From the NCBI RefSeq assembly GCF_014851395.1, contig NW_024041150.1:5446891-5510890 (forward strand): a DNA stretch of 64,000 bases, given 5' to 3'. The translations under genes and the position numbers were made by a program. A model generated the notes under the pieces. The model saw only the letters and a list, made by a program, of their open reading frames with translations. It was not told the DNA's origin and made no database searches. This stretch comes from Micropterus salmoides. Lineage: Eukaryota > Chordata > Actinopteri > Centrarchiformes > Centrarchidae. Position 1 is the stretch's first letter. The number at the start of each line of letters is the position of its first letter. This document shows positions 27,401-40,700 of the stretch, in pieces.

Positions 27401-30400
27401 CAGGACGAAACGACGTGCCTCCTCGCCGAGGTAGTTTGTGGTGACATTTTTACATTCAGTAAAATTATGTAGCCTACTTGCAAAAAAAACGCTGCACTCC
27501 CAGCTGGCCGTTTCCAGAAGAGCAGCTGCTGTTTTCAGCTGGTAAAAATACGCTTCGCAGGGACACAGGCCCTAAAGGTTAACAGATGACTTGATGATTA
27601 TAACATGTGTAAACATTTCTCACAAAACAACAATAAAAAAGGTTTTAACTTTTTGGGCAGTTTTCTAGAAAAGCCATTTAAAATTCATCATCCACTCATT
27701 TTGTGCCGCGGCGGCACAAACGCTTCAGTCAATGTTGTCCTGTTTGGCGTCCAGCTCTTGCTGTTTCTGATGCTTAATATGTCTTTATATCAGACCTGTG
27801 ACATCACATCCTGTTTCAGTGCAGCGTGTGGAGACTTCTCACTGCGCTGAAGATAAATGTGAGCGTTTCACTTGTTTGGTAAAAAGGTCTCGTTGAAGCA
27901 GACCAACGCACTCTGAACAGAAAAACCAGTAGTGAGTTGCAAACTGAAGGTGAACTCAGCCACAGTGCAGCTCTGCAGTACTGCAGGATATGTCCAGTGT
28001 ACACAACGTGAAATATTTGTACCATGAGTGGCACTGAGAACTCAAAACAGTCGATGTTTGTGGGAAAAAATCTGACTAAAATAGACCTTTGGCCTTTAGA
28101 GGCTGATTTAACAAAGAAAGACAAACAAAGAGGCCGTTACACACACACACACCTCGAACATGGTACAGTCCGCTCCCACCACGCCTACGATTGAACCGAC
28201 TTCCTGCGAGCTGAAGTCGATGTAATTAAATCATCAACAGAACTGCAGCCCAGCAGAGACACAATAACAGGAACACCTTAAAATCCAACGCAAACACCTC
28301 AACAACACAAAAACACTAAACTTTACCACCTGAACACAGGCATGACAGGTGTTTCTATTAATGTGTCCACCTCCTGTACATCGGGAGGTTTCATAAACAT
28401 GCTGCTAAAATCTTGCAGTTGAAACATTTAAAATAGTTTTGATACCTTCAGATGTTGAGTTGAAATGACACTGTGAGGCTGTAGAAAGTTACAATCAATG
28501 AATTTTGTTCCTAAAGGACTGAAGGGAGTTGAAGTCGGTCAGGAAGGAAGGAAGGAAGGAAGGATGGAAGGATGGAAGGAAGGATGGATAAGACTGAACT
28601 GTCTCATTTCTTGGTGTTTTCTGTTCTGTTTTTTCTCTTTTCACAGTCTCTTTCCACTTTCCAACACAGTGCATGCTGGGATACGCTCCGGGCTTCACTC
28701 AGTGACACTTGAACAATTTGGTTCGTTGCGACCATATTTGGACAAGAGGGTGCAGCTAGCTAATTTGGCTAGCAAGGGGCATCCGTAGTTCACGTTAACT
28801 GCGATATTATTGGGATGCAAATTTCCGTCTAGTGAAAAACAGGCTTAAAACATTACAGGAAAAACGGGCAACACATTAGAGTTCCTTTTAGTTCAACCGA
28901 ATGCTGAACGAGATATTTCTAGCCGACCAAAATGTTCCAGTTAACTTCCATGAACCGAAAGCACACTGTGAAAGGGTCAAAGCTCTGAGACAAAAACTCA
29001 GACAGCACGCAAAAACAAGTTCACGGCTCGTTTAACACAGAGGTCACAAGGTAGTCCATGTACAAACCTCCATGACAATCCATCCAGTGGATGCTGAACA
29101 AGCGGTCACTGATCTAAATAAAAACTCTTCAGTCTCAGCTGTGGAGTTCAAAATGACGACGGAAACAGATTTGATGACACTGCAGGACTTCCTCCTCTTT
29201 TTGTTTGTTCTCCAGTGTTGCAGATGCAGCGTTGGGTATTTCTGCCCTCGACTCTTGACTGCAGGTCACTGATACGGAGCGCCTTGTTCCTGCTCTGATC
29301 CTGTCACTGACTCAGAGTTTAACAATGACCTCAGAGTGAAACAAAAACTGAGGAAACACAGCTGAGAAATCCCCAAATACATCAGCCTGTTTCCCATCAG
29401 CCCCTCTGTCTCTACCTGTCTGCCACACTTCCTGTATGTATATCTCAGTTCAATTCAGGTCAATGAAGGTTTACTGATATGATCAAAAAACGTAAAATGT
29501 TGCCACAGAATAAACCTAGCAACGAGAATAATAAATACACAGGATTATAGGGAGTGATTTGATTTATTTGTCTATTATTAACTCTAATCCGCATTAGTTG
29601 TTACATTAGTAAGCTTGTTTACATGCACAGTTCATGCACAGGTCTCTCAAATTACATGGCAGTTAGTAAAACAACAAATATGCTGGTAAATGATGTACTG
29701 ATGATCAACACTCGGAGATGAAGGGGATGTCTGTCCATCGCCTTGCAGAGCATACAGGGTAAATAAAGTGCTAACTTCTAGTAAATAGAGTTATAGGAGT
29801 GATTGCACCTCAGGTGTTGGAGGGTACGACGGCATGTGTTTTAAAAACGTTTAAAAAGCCTTTAGTGTCTCAGGGGGAGCTGTGCGAAGCCTCATACCTG
29901 TCCTCAAGTGATGTCACTTGAGTCAGCGTCGGCTGAAGACTGCCTCTTTAAAACTGAAAGAAATCTGTTGGTGTGGAGTTAGAAAGAGTTGAGCTCATAT
30001 ACCTCTGTAGCTCGCTGCTCGTCTCTGCTGCAGGCTGCGTTTAGCCTACAAGTATAACACACCGCAGTCTAATCAAAAACTGCTGCACTAACCGGAAACG
30101 ACTATTGCGAGATTGCACAATCCCCCCAGCACAGAGGCCGCCTGCAGAGCTCCAAAATAACAGCCATAATAATAATAATAATAATAAAAACCAGTCCCCT
30201 TTTCATACTATTTCTGTTTATTTATTTATTTCACAAGCCTAGAATTTTCTGTACATCACGAACCAGATGTCTCTTCTTTTAATTTAAACTACTCAGCAGT
30301 ACGAACACTTAAACTATCTTACAGCTGTGTTTTCCTCTGCCGGAGCAGAGGGTTCTGTGCGTGGACAGCTAGCCAGCCTTTTTGGCTTCCCCCGTCGCCA

Positions 30401-31691
30401 CTTGCGGAGCTTCTCAACTCCGAAAACGTTGGAGCACATTTTTAATCAAAACTCAATAATCGACATCTGCACATTTGATTTCTCACCTCAAAACTTCTCA
30501 GAGGTGGATTTAGTGATGAAATAATGTACGAAACTTGTAGAAGACGTTCTGTTGTCGGCCGTTGCCTCTGCTGGTTCCCGCTTCTCTTGTGTTGTTGGTT
30601 CCGCCCCTTCCGCTACGCAGCTAAAATGGCGGTCGTTGAGGGTGAGAAGTGTCCACCGTTCCACCGTTATGAGTGCGCCATCCGAGTACTCAGTTCTGCA
30701 TTTTTCCGTACTTCTCTGTGTGAACACACTTATGCCCTCAAAATAGTAAGTGTAAGTATGAAAGAGCGCAAATTTAGACACAGCACAGGAAACTAGTGTG
30801 CGTGTAAAGATAAAGTCTGTACAATAGACGGTGCAAAAAAAGTGGGTATAGTCACTGTGACGTTACCAGTCACATTTTGAAGCCTCCAGTTTGGCACTTT
30901 GGCACTTTGGCCTTTGCCATCTTGTTGTTTTGGAACCAGATGTGACCATATTTGGGCGGGAGGGTGGAGCTAGCTAGCTTGGTTAGCAGGGTGCATCTGT
31001 AATTCACGTTAACTGGGATGCTAATTTTGGCTTAAAACAACTCCCTATGGCGCCGGTTAAATGTACGCATTGCTGTGGATATGAGTCGCCACTATCCTGA
31101 TTGACAGGTCACCATGGTAGAGACTTGTCAATCAGCTTGTAGCCCCGCCCTAAAGCCTCCCCTGCTTCCTGGTCTCTGTTCCTCTAAATGGGACCATAAT
31201 TTACTAAATGAACATCACGCTGTGTTGAAGAAGACTTGAAACTAGCGGCTGAGACCAGAAACTCATCAGTTTACTGGGGTACATTTTCTAAAAGACTTCT
31301 ACTTCCAGCCCTCGCTCTCTCTCTATTACAGGCGTCATTTCATCTTCACCTGTGTGTTTCAGACGTCCAGCAGCTGCAGCGTGGCGACCCGAACCGCGAA
31401 CAGAACGACCACCAGGCGTCCACCAGCGCGCTGTATGACTCAAACAACCAGCGCAACTCCAGCCACCCCGCCCTGGACCCAGGCCACGTCCATAACCCCC
31501 ATCACACACCACATCACGCTGCCGACACGCACCACCACCACCAGCAGGAGGAACACCACCTTCCTGGTGAGTTTTGGTCTATACTGTTATTAACTGACCG
31601 TTCGCTAAGCCACGCCCCAAATACGCAGCTGGCCAATCACAGTGCAGTATATGTCTCAATCTTTTGCTTTCTTTTGCTGTATTTTTCCAAA

Positions 31692-31747
<56 letters not shown>

Positions 31748-34700
31748 CTTTACGCTCACTTGAGCTGGTTTTTGCCTTTGTCGAAAAAGACTATGCGCTA
31801 AGATGGAAACACTTTTTCTGAATAAGTTCTTACGTAGCAAACTTGTAACTCACGTCTGATCAGCTGTTTCTGCTGGCGGCGTCTTGCCCGGTTGTGCAGA
31901 GCTCTGCACGCCTGCCCTCGCGGCTGGTAACGCTCATTTGTGCTGGGAAGAGGTGGATGCAAATCTGGGCAGGCAGCCTTCATCATCTGTTCTGCTGAAT
32001 TATGCATCCACCTCTTTGCTCTGCATAATGATCAAACTGTGTTATCACCGCATATTTTTGCTGAATCTCAATGAATGCTACTAAATGTTCATAAAATATA
32101 TACTTCAAATCATTTATCACCGCTGATGAACCCCACAAAGGATATTAGAGCGTTTAAAAGCATTATTTGGAGGTGCATGCTGTTCTCGGCATAACACCGG
32201 ATATTCCCATAACGTGAGGACCTCTCTCCATTTTCCTAAGATCAGTGGCCCTCCGGTTCATGCGACTGGTTTTGTTTCTGGTTTGGAACCCGTATGTCTT
32301 GTTTATTACAACCATGTGTAACGTTAGTTAGCTAACACTAGCTAACGTCCTACTGAATGTAGCGTAATAAAGTCCTGCTGTTCTGCTTTTTAATGATTGT
32401 AATAGTGAACAGAAGCCTACCCAGCTGTACAGGAACACTGTTGATATCGTTGTCTTTTGTCTCAGTCGTCGGGGAATGCGGTGGTTCACTTGTACTGTGT
32501 GACTGGTAGGCTTTAGCTTCTCTTTCATTTTTTTCACGTCCGTACGAGTCAGTCTGACAGCCTGAATACAACCTTTAAATGCACAATGCAACTGCAAAAC
32601 TGTCTGATTCTTTCTGAGATCGCTTTTTCCAAAAATTAGACAATATTTCTCCGGGGAGTGCAGTAACAGACAGTGGCCGCGCCGTGTCAAAGGTCCGTCA
32701 GGCAACAGTAAGTAAGGGGGGCGTGGCTTAGCGAAGGGTCAATGCCACCTGTGCTTTTCCTGCTTTGACAAGTCAAACTCTCTGCTGTGAAAAGAGTCTG
32801 ATGTGGGAAACTAAACTAGTTACCACTCAGCAGTCGGTGTTGGACGTTGCAGTCAATCAGCTGCTGATCTCTTCACACAACGTAAGAATCTGTAAGGTGT
32901 GTGTGTGTGTGTGTGTGGTAATAATCCTTATGTCTCATTCGCATCCTATGAGGTAACCATAATGCTGAACCACACACACACACACACACACGAGAGACAG
33001 AAGAAAGAGAGGATTTCCTGTGGAGGAAGTGTGTGTATGTGTATAAGATGGTTGCTGACACTATATTATACCTCCTGTGTCACCGGACCAGCATGCGCAT
33101 TACATCACACACACAGAAACTTCCTCCGTCCGTCATGTTCCCACAGTGCTCTGTTCTCTCTGACCTTTGACCTCACTGACCAGCCAGCATTATGTCATCA
33201 ACAGCTCCATGTGTGGAAACACTTCTGTAAAGTAAGAATGCCTTCAAAAATAAGCATATCATAGATTGTGTGTATCTATTAACAAAATGGAGTGAGTGAG
33301 CTAAAGAAAAAGGTGTGAGCACCCTCTGTTGCAAACTGGACACCGATCAGCCGTAACATTATGACCACTGAAAATCTGTGAACCGAGTCAGGATCATGAG
33401 CGGCCAAGGCTCACTGATGCACGTGGGGAGGGAAGGCTAACCCGTGTGGTCCGATCCGACAGAACACGCAGGCACAGATTCAGTCCATGCCTTGACGGGT
33501 CAGGACTGTGTTGGCGGCAAAAGAGAGACCTATATTATGACCCGCAGTTGGTCATAATGTTATGGCTGATCGTGTACAGTTTCACCCAGCAAGGTTCACC
33601 CAGGATAGCGTTGCGGTCTTCGTCCTCAAACCCATTGTTCTTGTGAAAGCAAATCGTACAGTTTGAAAATACAAACTATAACTCAAGTCATAGGCGTCAT
33701 TTACCCTGGGGACGCTGGGGACATGTCCCCACCACTTTTTTTAAAGCATAATTTGTTAAACAACGCTCTGATATATAGCTTGCTGTTAAATAACAAATGA
33801 AAATGCCTTTAGAAAGGTTTATTTGCACATTAAGAAAACAAATGCAATGCAATTAAAATATAGAAGAAACAATGTGCATAGTCCAAAAAAGAGCTTAGGT
33901 TAAAAAAAAACAAGCTACGGATTATAAAAGGACCCAAAAATGTGCAGCCCGATCAGTAACTTAAACAACTTCTTGACACAGTTTCTTGTTGGCCAAGTTT
34001 TCCGTTCTCTAACCTTTGAACATGACAAAAGAGGAGGGAAGACTAAATCCTGCCTACGTGTGTGTGTTGCCTCAGCAGGGATGATGTTACATGAGAAAAG
34101 TTGATCTGCAGGAAAAACAGATCTGAAAGCAGCACAGAATGACTGAGAGCTGCACTTATATTCTATTATATTTATATATTTGAAAATGTCACCTGCCACC
34201 TGAATTATGTGTTTCCTTTTACATAAATAAAAACATTTCCACCATAAATTGGTGCAGAAACTTTCACCAGAATGCAGGAAAGTTAGTGTTTAAAGGTCCT
34301 CCAGACCCCCCTCAAATAGCGTGGCATTGAGGATATCTTTAAAACACTGTTTAAGGATCTTTTCGTTTCGTTCTGGTGAACCTAACATCGTGTATCGGGA
34401 TGTTTCGTGAGCTAAGTGTCTCTTCACTGTGACAGTGATGTCCGTTCGGATCGAGGCTTCGAAGCGTGTGTCGAGTAATCCAGGATGATTTTTGTGAAGC
34501 GCGCATCGAGGCAAAACAGAGGACATTTTAGCTGAGTAAGACTAGCGGCAGCAAGAAAGTGCTGGGTTGTTTTTGTAAGAATTAAACTGGGGGCTCTTAC
34601 CCCATATTACCCTAATAATAATTTTCTGAAGCAGGTAAAATCATCTCCAAAAAAAAGAAACCACCACTGTGGAAAAGTTATTTTACATAAAAATGAATAA

Positions 34701-37700
34701 AAAGTCACAAATGAATAAAAAGTCACAAACCAGAGTAACACAAGCACATTCACATCATAACCCTCTCGCTTGTTTCCACTTTCCCTTTTGAGCTTTAGTT
34801 TCTGTTGCACATTGACAGCGCAGAGTTAGCATCACGCATTTAGCCACCAAGTGCATGTTTAAGAGCTTTTAGCAGTTCTAGCTACAGCTGATGCTTTTAC
34901 TTCTGTCTGAAATCAAAAAGTTATTTAGGACGGGCATAGAAGCAGCAGGGAACAACATCAGACCAGCTTGGAGGCTTTTCTTTGATTAAACCTTTATTTA
35001 CAAAGAGGTTTAAGAACAGTCGCACAGAACACAAGTCAAACATCAGGTGATCTGATGATTATTGCGAAAGCTTCATCCTCCTCAGCGTTCCTGTGCCGGC
35101 TGCGTGTTGTCTCTGTTTCCCCACGTGGCTCATTAAAGTGTCGTCTTACCTTTTTAATTGTGACATTTACAACAAAACGTCAGAAGAAGCAAACAGCAGC
35201 TCGCTCGTGCAACAGACGATGTTTTGTCCGAACAGGAAGCGGACTCTGGCTCGGCTCCGTAAATCACGCCGACAGTCATTAGATGGAAACGCTGCCAGCT
35301 GACGGGTGTGTTGGGTTTCAACCTCCAAACGCTCCCGCAGCTGGAGCCTGAAGTGACCTGGAACTTCCCACTGTACCCTGACCTTTGACCTCTCGGTACC
35401 CCGCAGCATGTGTGGAGAGAGTTTGGTTTGTCGTAATGAAAACAGGTTGTGAGGCTGAGGTCGCTGTGTGTGTCTGGACTGTGTCTCTAGAGGAGAGTGA
35501 CAGCAGTGACCTGAGGCAAACACACACTCCTGGTTGCATTTCTGTCCCTGTGAGGACTCTTTATACATTCCTTACGCCAGCCTCTAACCCTAAACACAAC
35601 CAAAACCTCACATTAACCCTGAAACCAGGTCTGAACCTCCAAACCTTTGAGAAAGTCTCAGAATCTGCCAGAAAACAGTATTTTGTCCAGTTTCCAGGAA
35701 GTTGCTTTGTTTTTATTGGGGAAAAACTGTCCTGCTGCTACAGACAAATGGTTTGTAAATGGATTTAAACGCGTTCTCCCTCCCTGACTCGTCACATATG
35801 GACGCATGGTCAAGATCCTTCGGCGTCAGTTTGTAACGCGCTGGGGATCCCGATAGCGTCACAGTTCAACGCAGTGGGGGAAGCCCTGTAGCTTCAGTTT
35901 TTGACGGTAAAGGCAGGTATATGATATTTAACAGTAAAGACAGAGTAACGGAGGGGGTTGAGGTGGATGGAGGGCCAGAACCTGGACCGGGGTTCGTGTC
36001 CCGTGTGAAACAAAGAGTCAACATTAAATATTTTTGTTGAAGTTAAGGGTTAGACGTAAGTTAACTTACGTTTTAACTGATGTACGTAGTTATTTTAACA
36101 CAAACCATGATCTCTTCCTGACCTTAACCAAGTACTTTTTGTGCCTAAACCCAAATTGCAACGTTTCACAACTTAAATAACGTGCCATTTCAAAATGCCC
36201 CTGTTTTTAAAAAAGTTTTATTTTGATAGTCTAACCGGACGTTGCATATTTGTTGTTGCTAACTGTTGCTGCTAAACTTGACTGCAGACCCTTAAACGTT
36301 TAAAAATTATGCTAAAGTGGTACCCGGGACGTTAAAAAGTGACGCCAAGCGTCAGTATGTGACGGGTCAGGAGTGAGAATGTGTTTTCTATTCAGCAAAA
36401 AGCAGTGCGCTACACAGCTGTAGCCTATTTAACTCAAGTTAAAAGTATAGGCTACATAACTTTACCTGGTAGGCTTTACCTGGGGACGCTCTGCCGTGTG
36501 AATTCCCTCCTGTTGATGTCCTGTTTAGTCAAACAGTAATAGATTCTGGAAACTCACAAACAGCGAGGATCAGTCTCTCCTCCAGTGATTTGTGCTGCGC
36601 GTTGCGTCCAAAAAGTTAAAGACAATTCAACTTCAGCGGGCGTGTGCGTGAGGCGAGGCAAATAGCTTTGGTTTAATATTTGATTTGATTACATTAATGT
36701 ATAATAATATTTTATTGCTACTGTGTAAAGGGAATACTGCTGGGAAAAAGCATGCAAACCACATGTTATTGCACATTTGTGTATATAGCAGTACATTCAA
36801 ATTAAAAGTGAGCAATACAGTGCTTTAGAATTAAATTAATCGCAGAAAATCATGCGATTAGTCGCGATTAATAATCTTAATCGTTCCCCAGCACTAATAA
36901 GAACCAATCAGAAGCATCAGAACAGCATCAAACTTTACTAAACAGCTGGAAATGACGACTTTGTGCACATGAAAACCATGCAAAGCAACAAAATGAATAT
37001 TATTATTCATTATATATATTATTCAACATAAAGCCGAGCTTTTTACAGAAATTATTCAGATTTAACTCCCAGTGTAATCAGAAACATTTTCCTAATTGTA
37101 ACAGATTAGAGTTACATTTATTTTGTACTTAAATTAACTAAATTACTTGTAAGTGGCTGTCCAATCATCATTTTAATTTGTTTAAAGTAAAGTTCTGTTT
37201 TATACTCGATGACTGTGTCATGGCTTGTATCTCCTGTGTCTGCTGAAGTCAGAGATACCTGGATACAGGTAGGAGAAGGATGTGTTTGGGCAGTTGCACC
37301 CACAGAATCGAAGCTGCTGAAGATTAAAAAGATTTTTCAGTTGAAGTAGTTTCTCGGTTAGCAACATGTCTCAGGAAGCAGATGTGATTGATATCTGGGG
37401 GATGGCGCTCTGTTCTTTGCGTTCAGCTCCTACTTTCTCATCTCTCTGGATTAGTGAGGCCGATAAATGGCAGGAAACGTAAGCACAGTTGGGTTTGTTT
37501 CAGAAATAACAACAACAGGCCGGATCAGATGGATCCACTGAGCCCTGAGGCGTCTCAGGCCCCCGATGAATGAGGTCCAGCTGGAGGACCGGCAGCACCC
37601 TGCGGTCCGTGTGTGTTCTGGCTTCACTCCGTCCGTCTCTGCAGAACCAACAGAAACAAACTCATCTAATCTCTCTGCATTTCAACACAGTATTTGACCG

Positions 37701-40700
37701 TGAAGCCTCAGAATCTCCTGACTGGCCCCTCTGTGCTTCAGCAGCATCAACATCGGTGTTTTCAGAGGGCAGGAGAGGAAGCAGGCTCAGAGCCGTTTCA
37801 GCCGTTTGTGTTTCCCTACTGGGTTGTTTTCCAGGCTGCGCTGTGTTTATATTCCAGTTTGGAAACTGGTTCAGTTTTAGAGCGGAGCCCCCAGAGAGCC
37901 ATTAGTGTGTGTGTTGTTAGCTTAAATTAGCTTGTGTTTAGGGAGGGAGTGTCGTGGGTGTAAGGAATCTTTGTGTGATCTTGTTTTTATTTTAGAGACT
38001 AAAAATGTCAAAATCTGGTTCAGATAATCTTATTTCCCAGAGGAAGAGTGCAAATAACTTCATGTTTTCATCTAGCGCCACCGACAGGTCAGAACCTCAC
38101 ACTAACAGAGCGTGCTAACATGCTAACTGGCTGCATGACTCTGGGGGCTTCAACAGTTTTAATTCTTCTGGTGCTGACTTTAAGTATTGAAGTTCTGTAA
38201 TGAGGTCATTCTGTCTTTTAGTCATCAGTCACACATATTTGCTGGTAAAAATGAAACGTGGGAACCTGAAAATTGCTTTTGGAGTCCGTATGTCTTTGAG
38301 GGCCAACCTTTTGATCAGGTGATCAGGACCACCACACTCGTATCAGAAAGGCGTCAGTCTGCTGCAGTATTTAAAATCTGCTGAGGACTGTTTATAAGTG
38401 AACTAAATAACAATAATGAAAGCAGTAAGGCTGCTGGGTTTGTCTCAGATTGAATGCCAGAGCGTCGCCATGTTGACTCCATCAGATGCTCCGAAACAAT
38501 GAACCATTCTCAACACAGCTGCTTCACAGCGATTCTCTACTTTGTTTCAGAGAATCTGCTCTGTGAGCAGCAGAAGGGGAAATGTTGTCTTTCTGCTGCC
38601 CGTGAGAAACCTGGAGCACCAAAGGGGGGCGGCTCCAAGGGATGTAAAACCTCTCTCATGGAAATTGTTTTGAATCATAACTGATTGAGCGTTTGTGTTC
38701 AGCTGTAGATGGGGTGGACGCCGCTGCCGCCTTCCCGTACCCGCAAGCCCCCGCTGCCCTCCCCGTTCCCCACATGATGGCCCTGGTCATGTCCCAGCTG
38801 CAGCCGGTCCTGGAGGGTTTCAACCGCTCACTGGAGCACCTGAGCCGGCAGGTAGGGGACCTGGCCCGTGACGTGGCCCAGCTGAAGAGCAGCCAGCTGA
38901 GTGCGGAGGCGGAGCTGCAGGCAGGGCCCGCGGACGGCCCCGACGAGCTTGACGAGGCAACGGAGGAGCGCTTGGATACCAAACTGCATGAGGTGTCTGA
39001 GCAGGTCAGGGAGGTCCGGAGGCAGATGGAGAACCAGCGGGCAGACATGGAGTACAGGCTGCACTCCCAGCATGCAATGCTGCACTACAACCTCACCAGC
39101 TTTAAGACGGACATCGACATGAAGCTGAAACGCCACAACAAGATGCTGCAGGTCAGTGGACAACTGGATGATTTTGACTTTAGATGATGATTAATCATTT
39201 AATCTTGTCTTTCAATCAAAAGAGAGAAATATTAACAGCAGAAAAGTATTTTCTTTTACATTTTGATATTTTGTGTCTGATCCTAGGTCAGCCTGCAGGC
39301 CATGAACGCCACGCTGGCTGAGCTGAAGCTGGAACAGGATCAGACCCCTGAGGATCAGCTGGAGCACCACCTCCCTCCTCCCACTCAGTCTCCCCCCCGC
39401 CTGCCGCCGCCGCAGCCCTCAGACACCTCGGCGCTCTGGGAGGCCATCGAACGCCTGGACAACATGGTGGTCAACAACACAGTGAAGGTGCGTTGAACCA
39501 AAACATATTTATTACTTCTGGACAGACATGACCCTGTTTACAGTCACCGTCAGCAGTGATGTGAACTCTGCAGATAGTCCTGTTAACTAGCGCCCCCCAG
39601 AGGCTGCAGCGTTCATTACAGTCACTTCTGTAAAGGGTTGTCAGTAGTGGAGCTAAAAAAAGAACCAGGATGTGTAAAATCTACCTGTTAGATTTTAATA
39701 TTTCTTCTGTATAAGTAGACATCTGGAGGAGGCGTGGAGGCAGTAAAGGAAATGGGGGGTCAGACAAAATGTCAGGATTCACGGGGATCATTGCAGCCCC
39801 CCAAAGAAGATGTTTGCACAAAATGTCAGATAATACTGTATGTTGTCTGCGCAAGAAAATAATTTAACATCTCAAGATAATGGAGATAAAAATATAGAAT
39901 CTGTTAGGACATGATGAAGACAGCAGTATGTTTGTCTGTCTCTGGACTAAAGTGTTGGACATCTAGACCTCCTCACTAAACACGATGAGTGAGTCAACAT
40001 TGAGCAGCACAGAGACAAAAGGTTATTTATCTCTGGAGAAAGACGCGCATGAGGCAGCAAAGTATGTTTCTTATTTCAAAACAAGGCGCTGCAGGTGAAA
40101 ATGAAAAAATTGGCTGGACACATTAAACGTTTATTCATCTTCACCAAGTATAAAACTTTACATAATAATAATAAACTTTATTTATAGAGTACCTTTCACA
40201 CAAGAAATGCTGCTCAAAGTGCTTCACGTAAAAATTCAGTTTTATTAAAACAAGTGTGCGAACTGCTTCCTAAAACCTGGGGTGACAAACAGCCTGAGCA
40301 TCTGGACTGAACTCGCTTAAACCTGCAGAGGCCTTTTATTCATGTTTGATGCTTTAGACTCACACAGGAAATCAAACAGGATACCGACTGATGCCAAGAA
40401 ATAATTTAACATACAGCGTGAAGTTAAAACTAAACTACACCAATAAGGTTCATTAGTATTTCATTTCTGCAAAAATATGTATATCAGGCTTCGTGGACAT
40501 GTTGCTCAATGATGTCTACATTTAATGCAGCACTTCTGCACGAAAGTGTAAGAGTTAATAAATAACACGAAGGCTTGTTGGACTTTTACATGAATGTCCC
40601 TGTGCTGCTGCTTTTAAAGCACAAACACAGAGAAAACTTCAGAATCAGATCCTTCCATATCCATTTATAAGTTCTTAAAATATGCAAATAAATACCATGA

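Larger units (their letters stand above)
25820..31362 (+). other. mmrn2 intron 4 (5.5 kb)
   Basis: Contains a hAT-like block 'ctggggacgctggggacatg' (26280-26460, related to 33690-34260), a (GGAA)n/(GGAT)n run (28540-28590), and R1 copies at 28715-28920 and 30855-31275. The small ORFs lack splice or domain support. No coding exon seen. Confidence 0.55.
31567..38702 (+). other. mmrn2 intron 5 (7.1 kb)
   Basis: Mostly mobile DNA: P-like, mariner and hAT relics, repeat R2 (35780-36345), and a MITE end near 36830-36896 ('cgattagtcgcgattaat ... ccccagcacta'). 34330-35780 and 36900-38690 are single-copy-looking AT-rich sequence with no supported exon. Confidence 0.55.

Noticed and set aside
31363..31745. 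169-codon ORF ending in an (IY)n run
   Set aside because: Only its middle (31363-31566) is a real exon; the tail is translation of intron and of the (TA)n repeat.
38656..39163. Minus-strand ORFs opposite mmrn2 exon 6
   Set aside because: Shadow frames of the coiled-coil exon with no domain.
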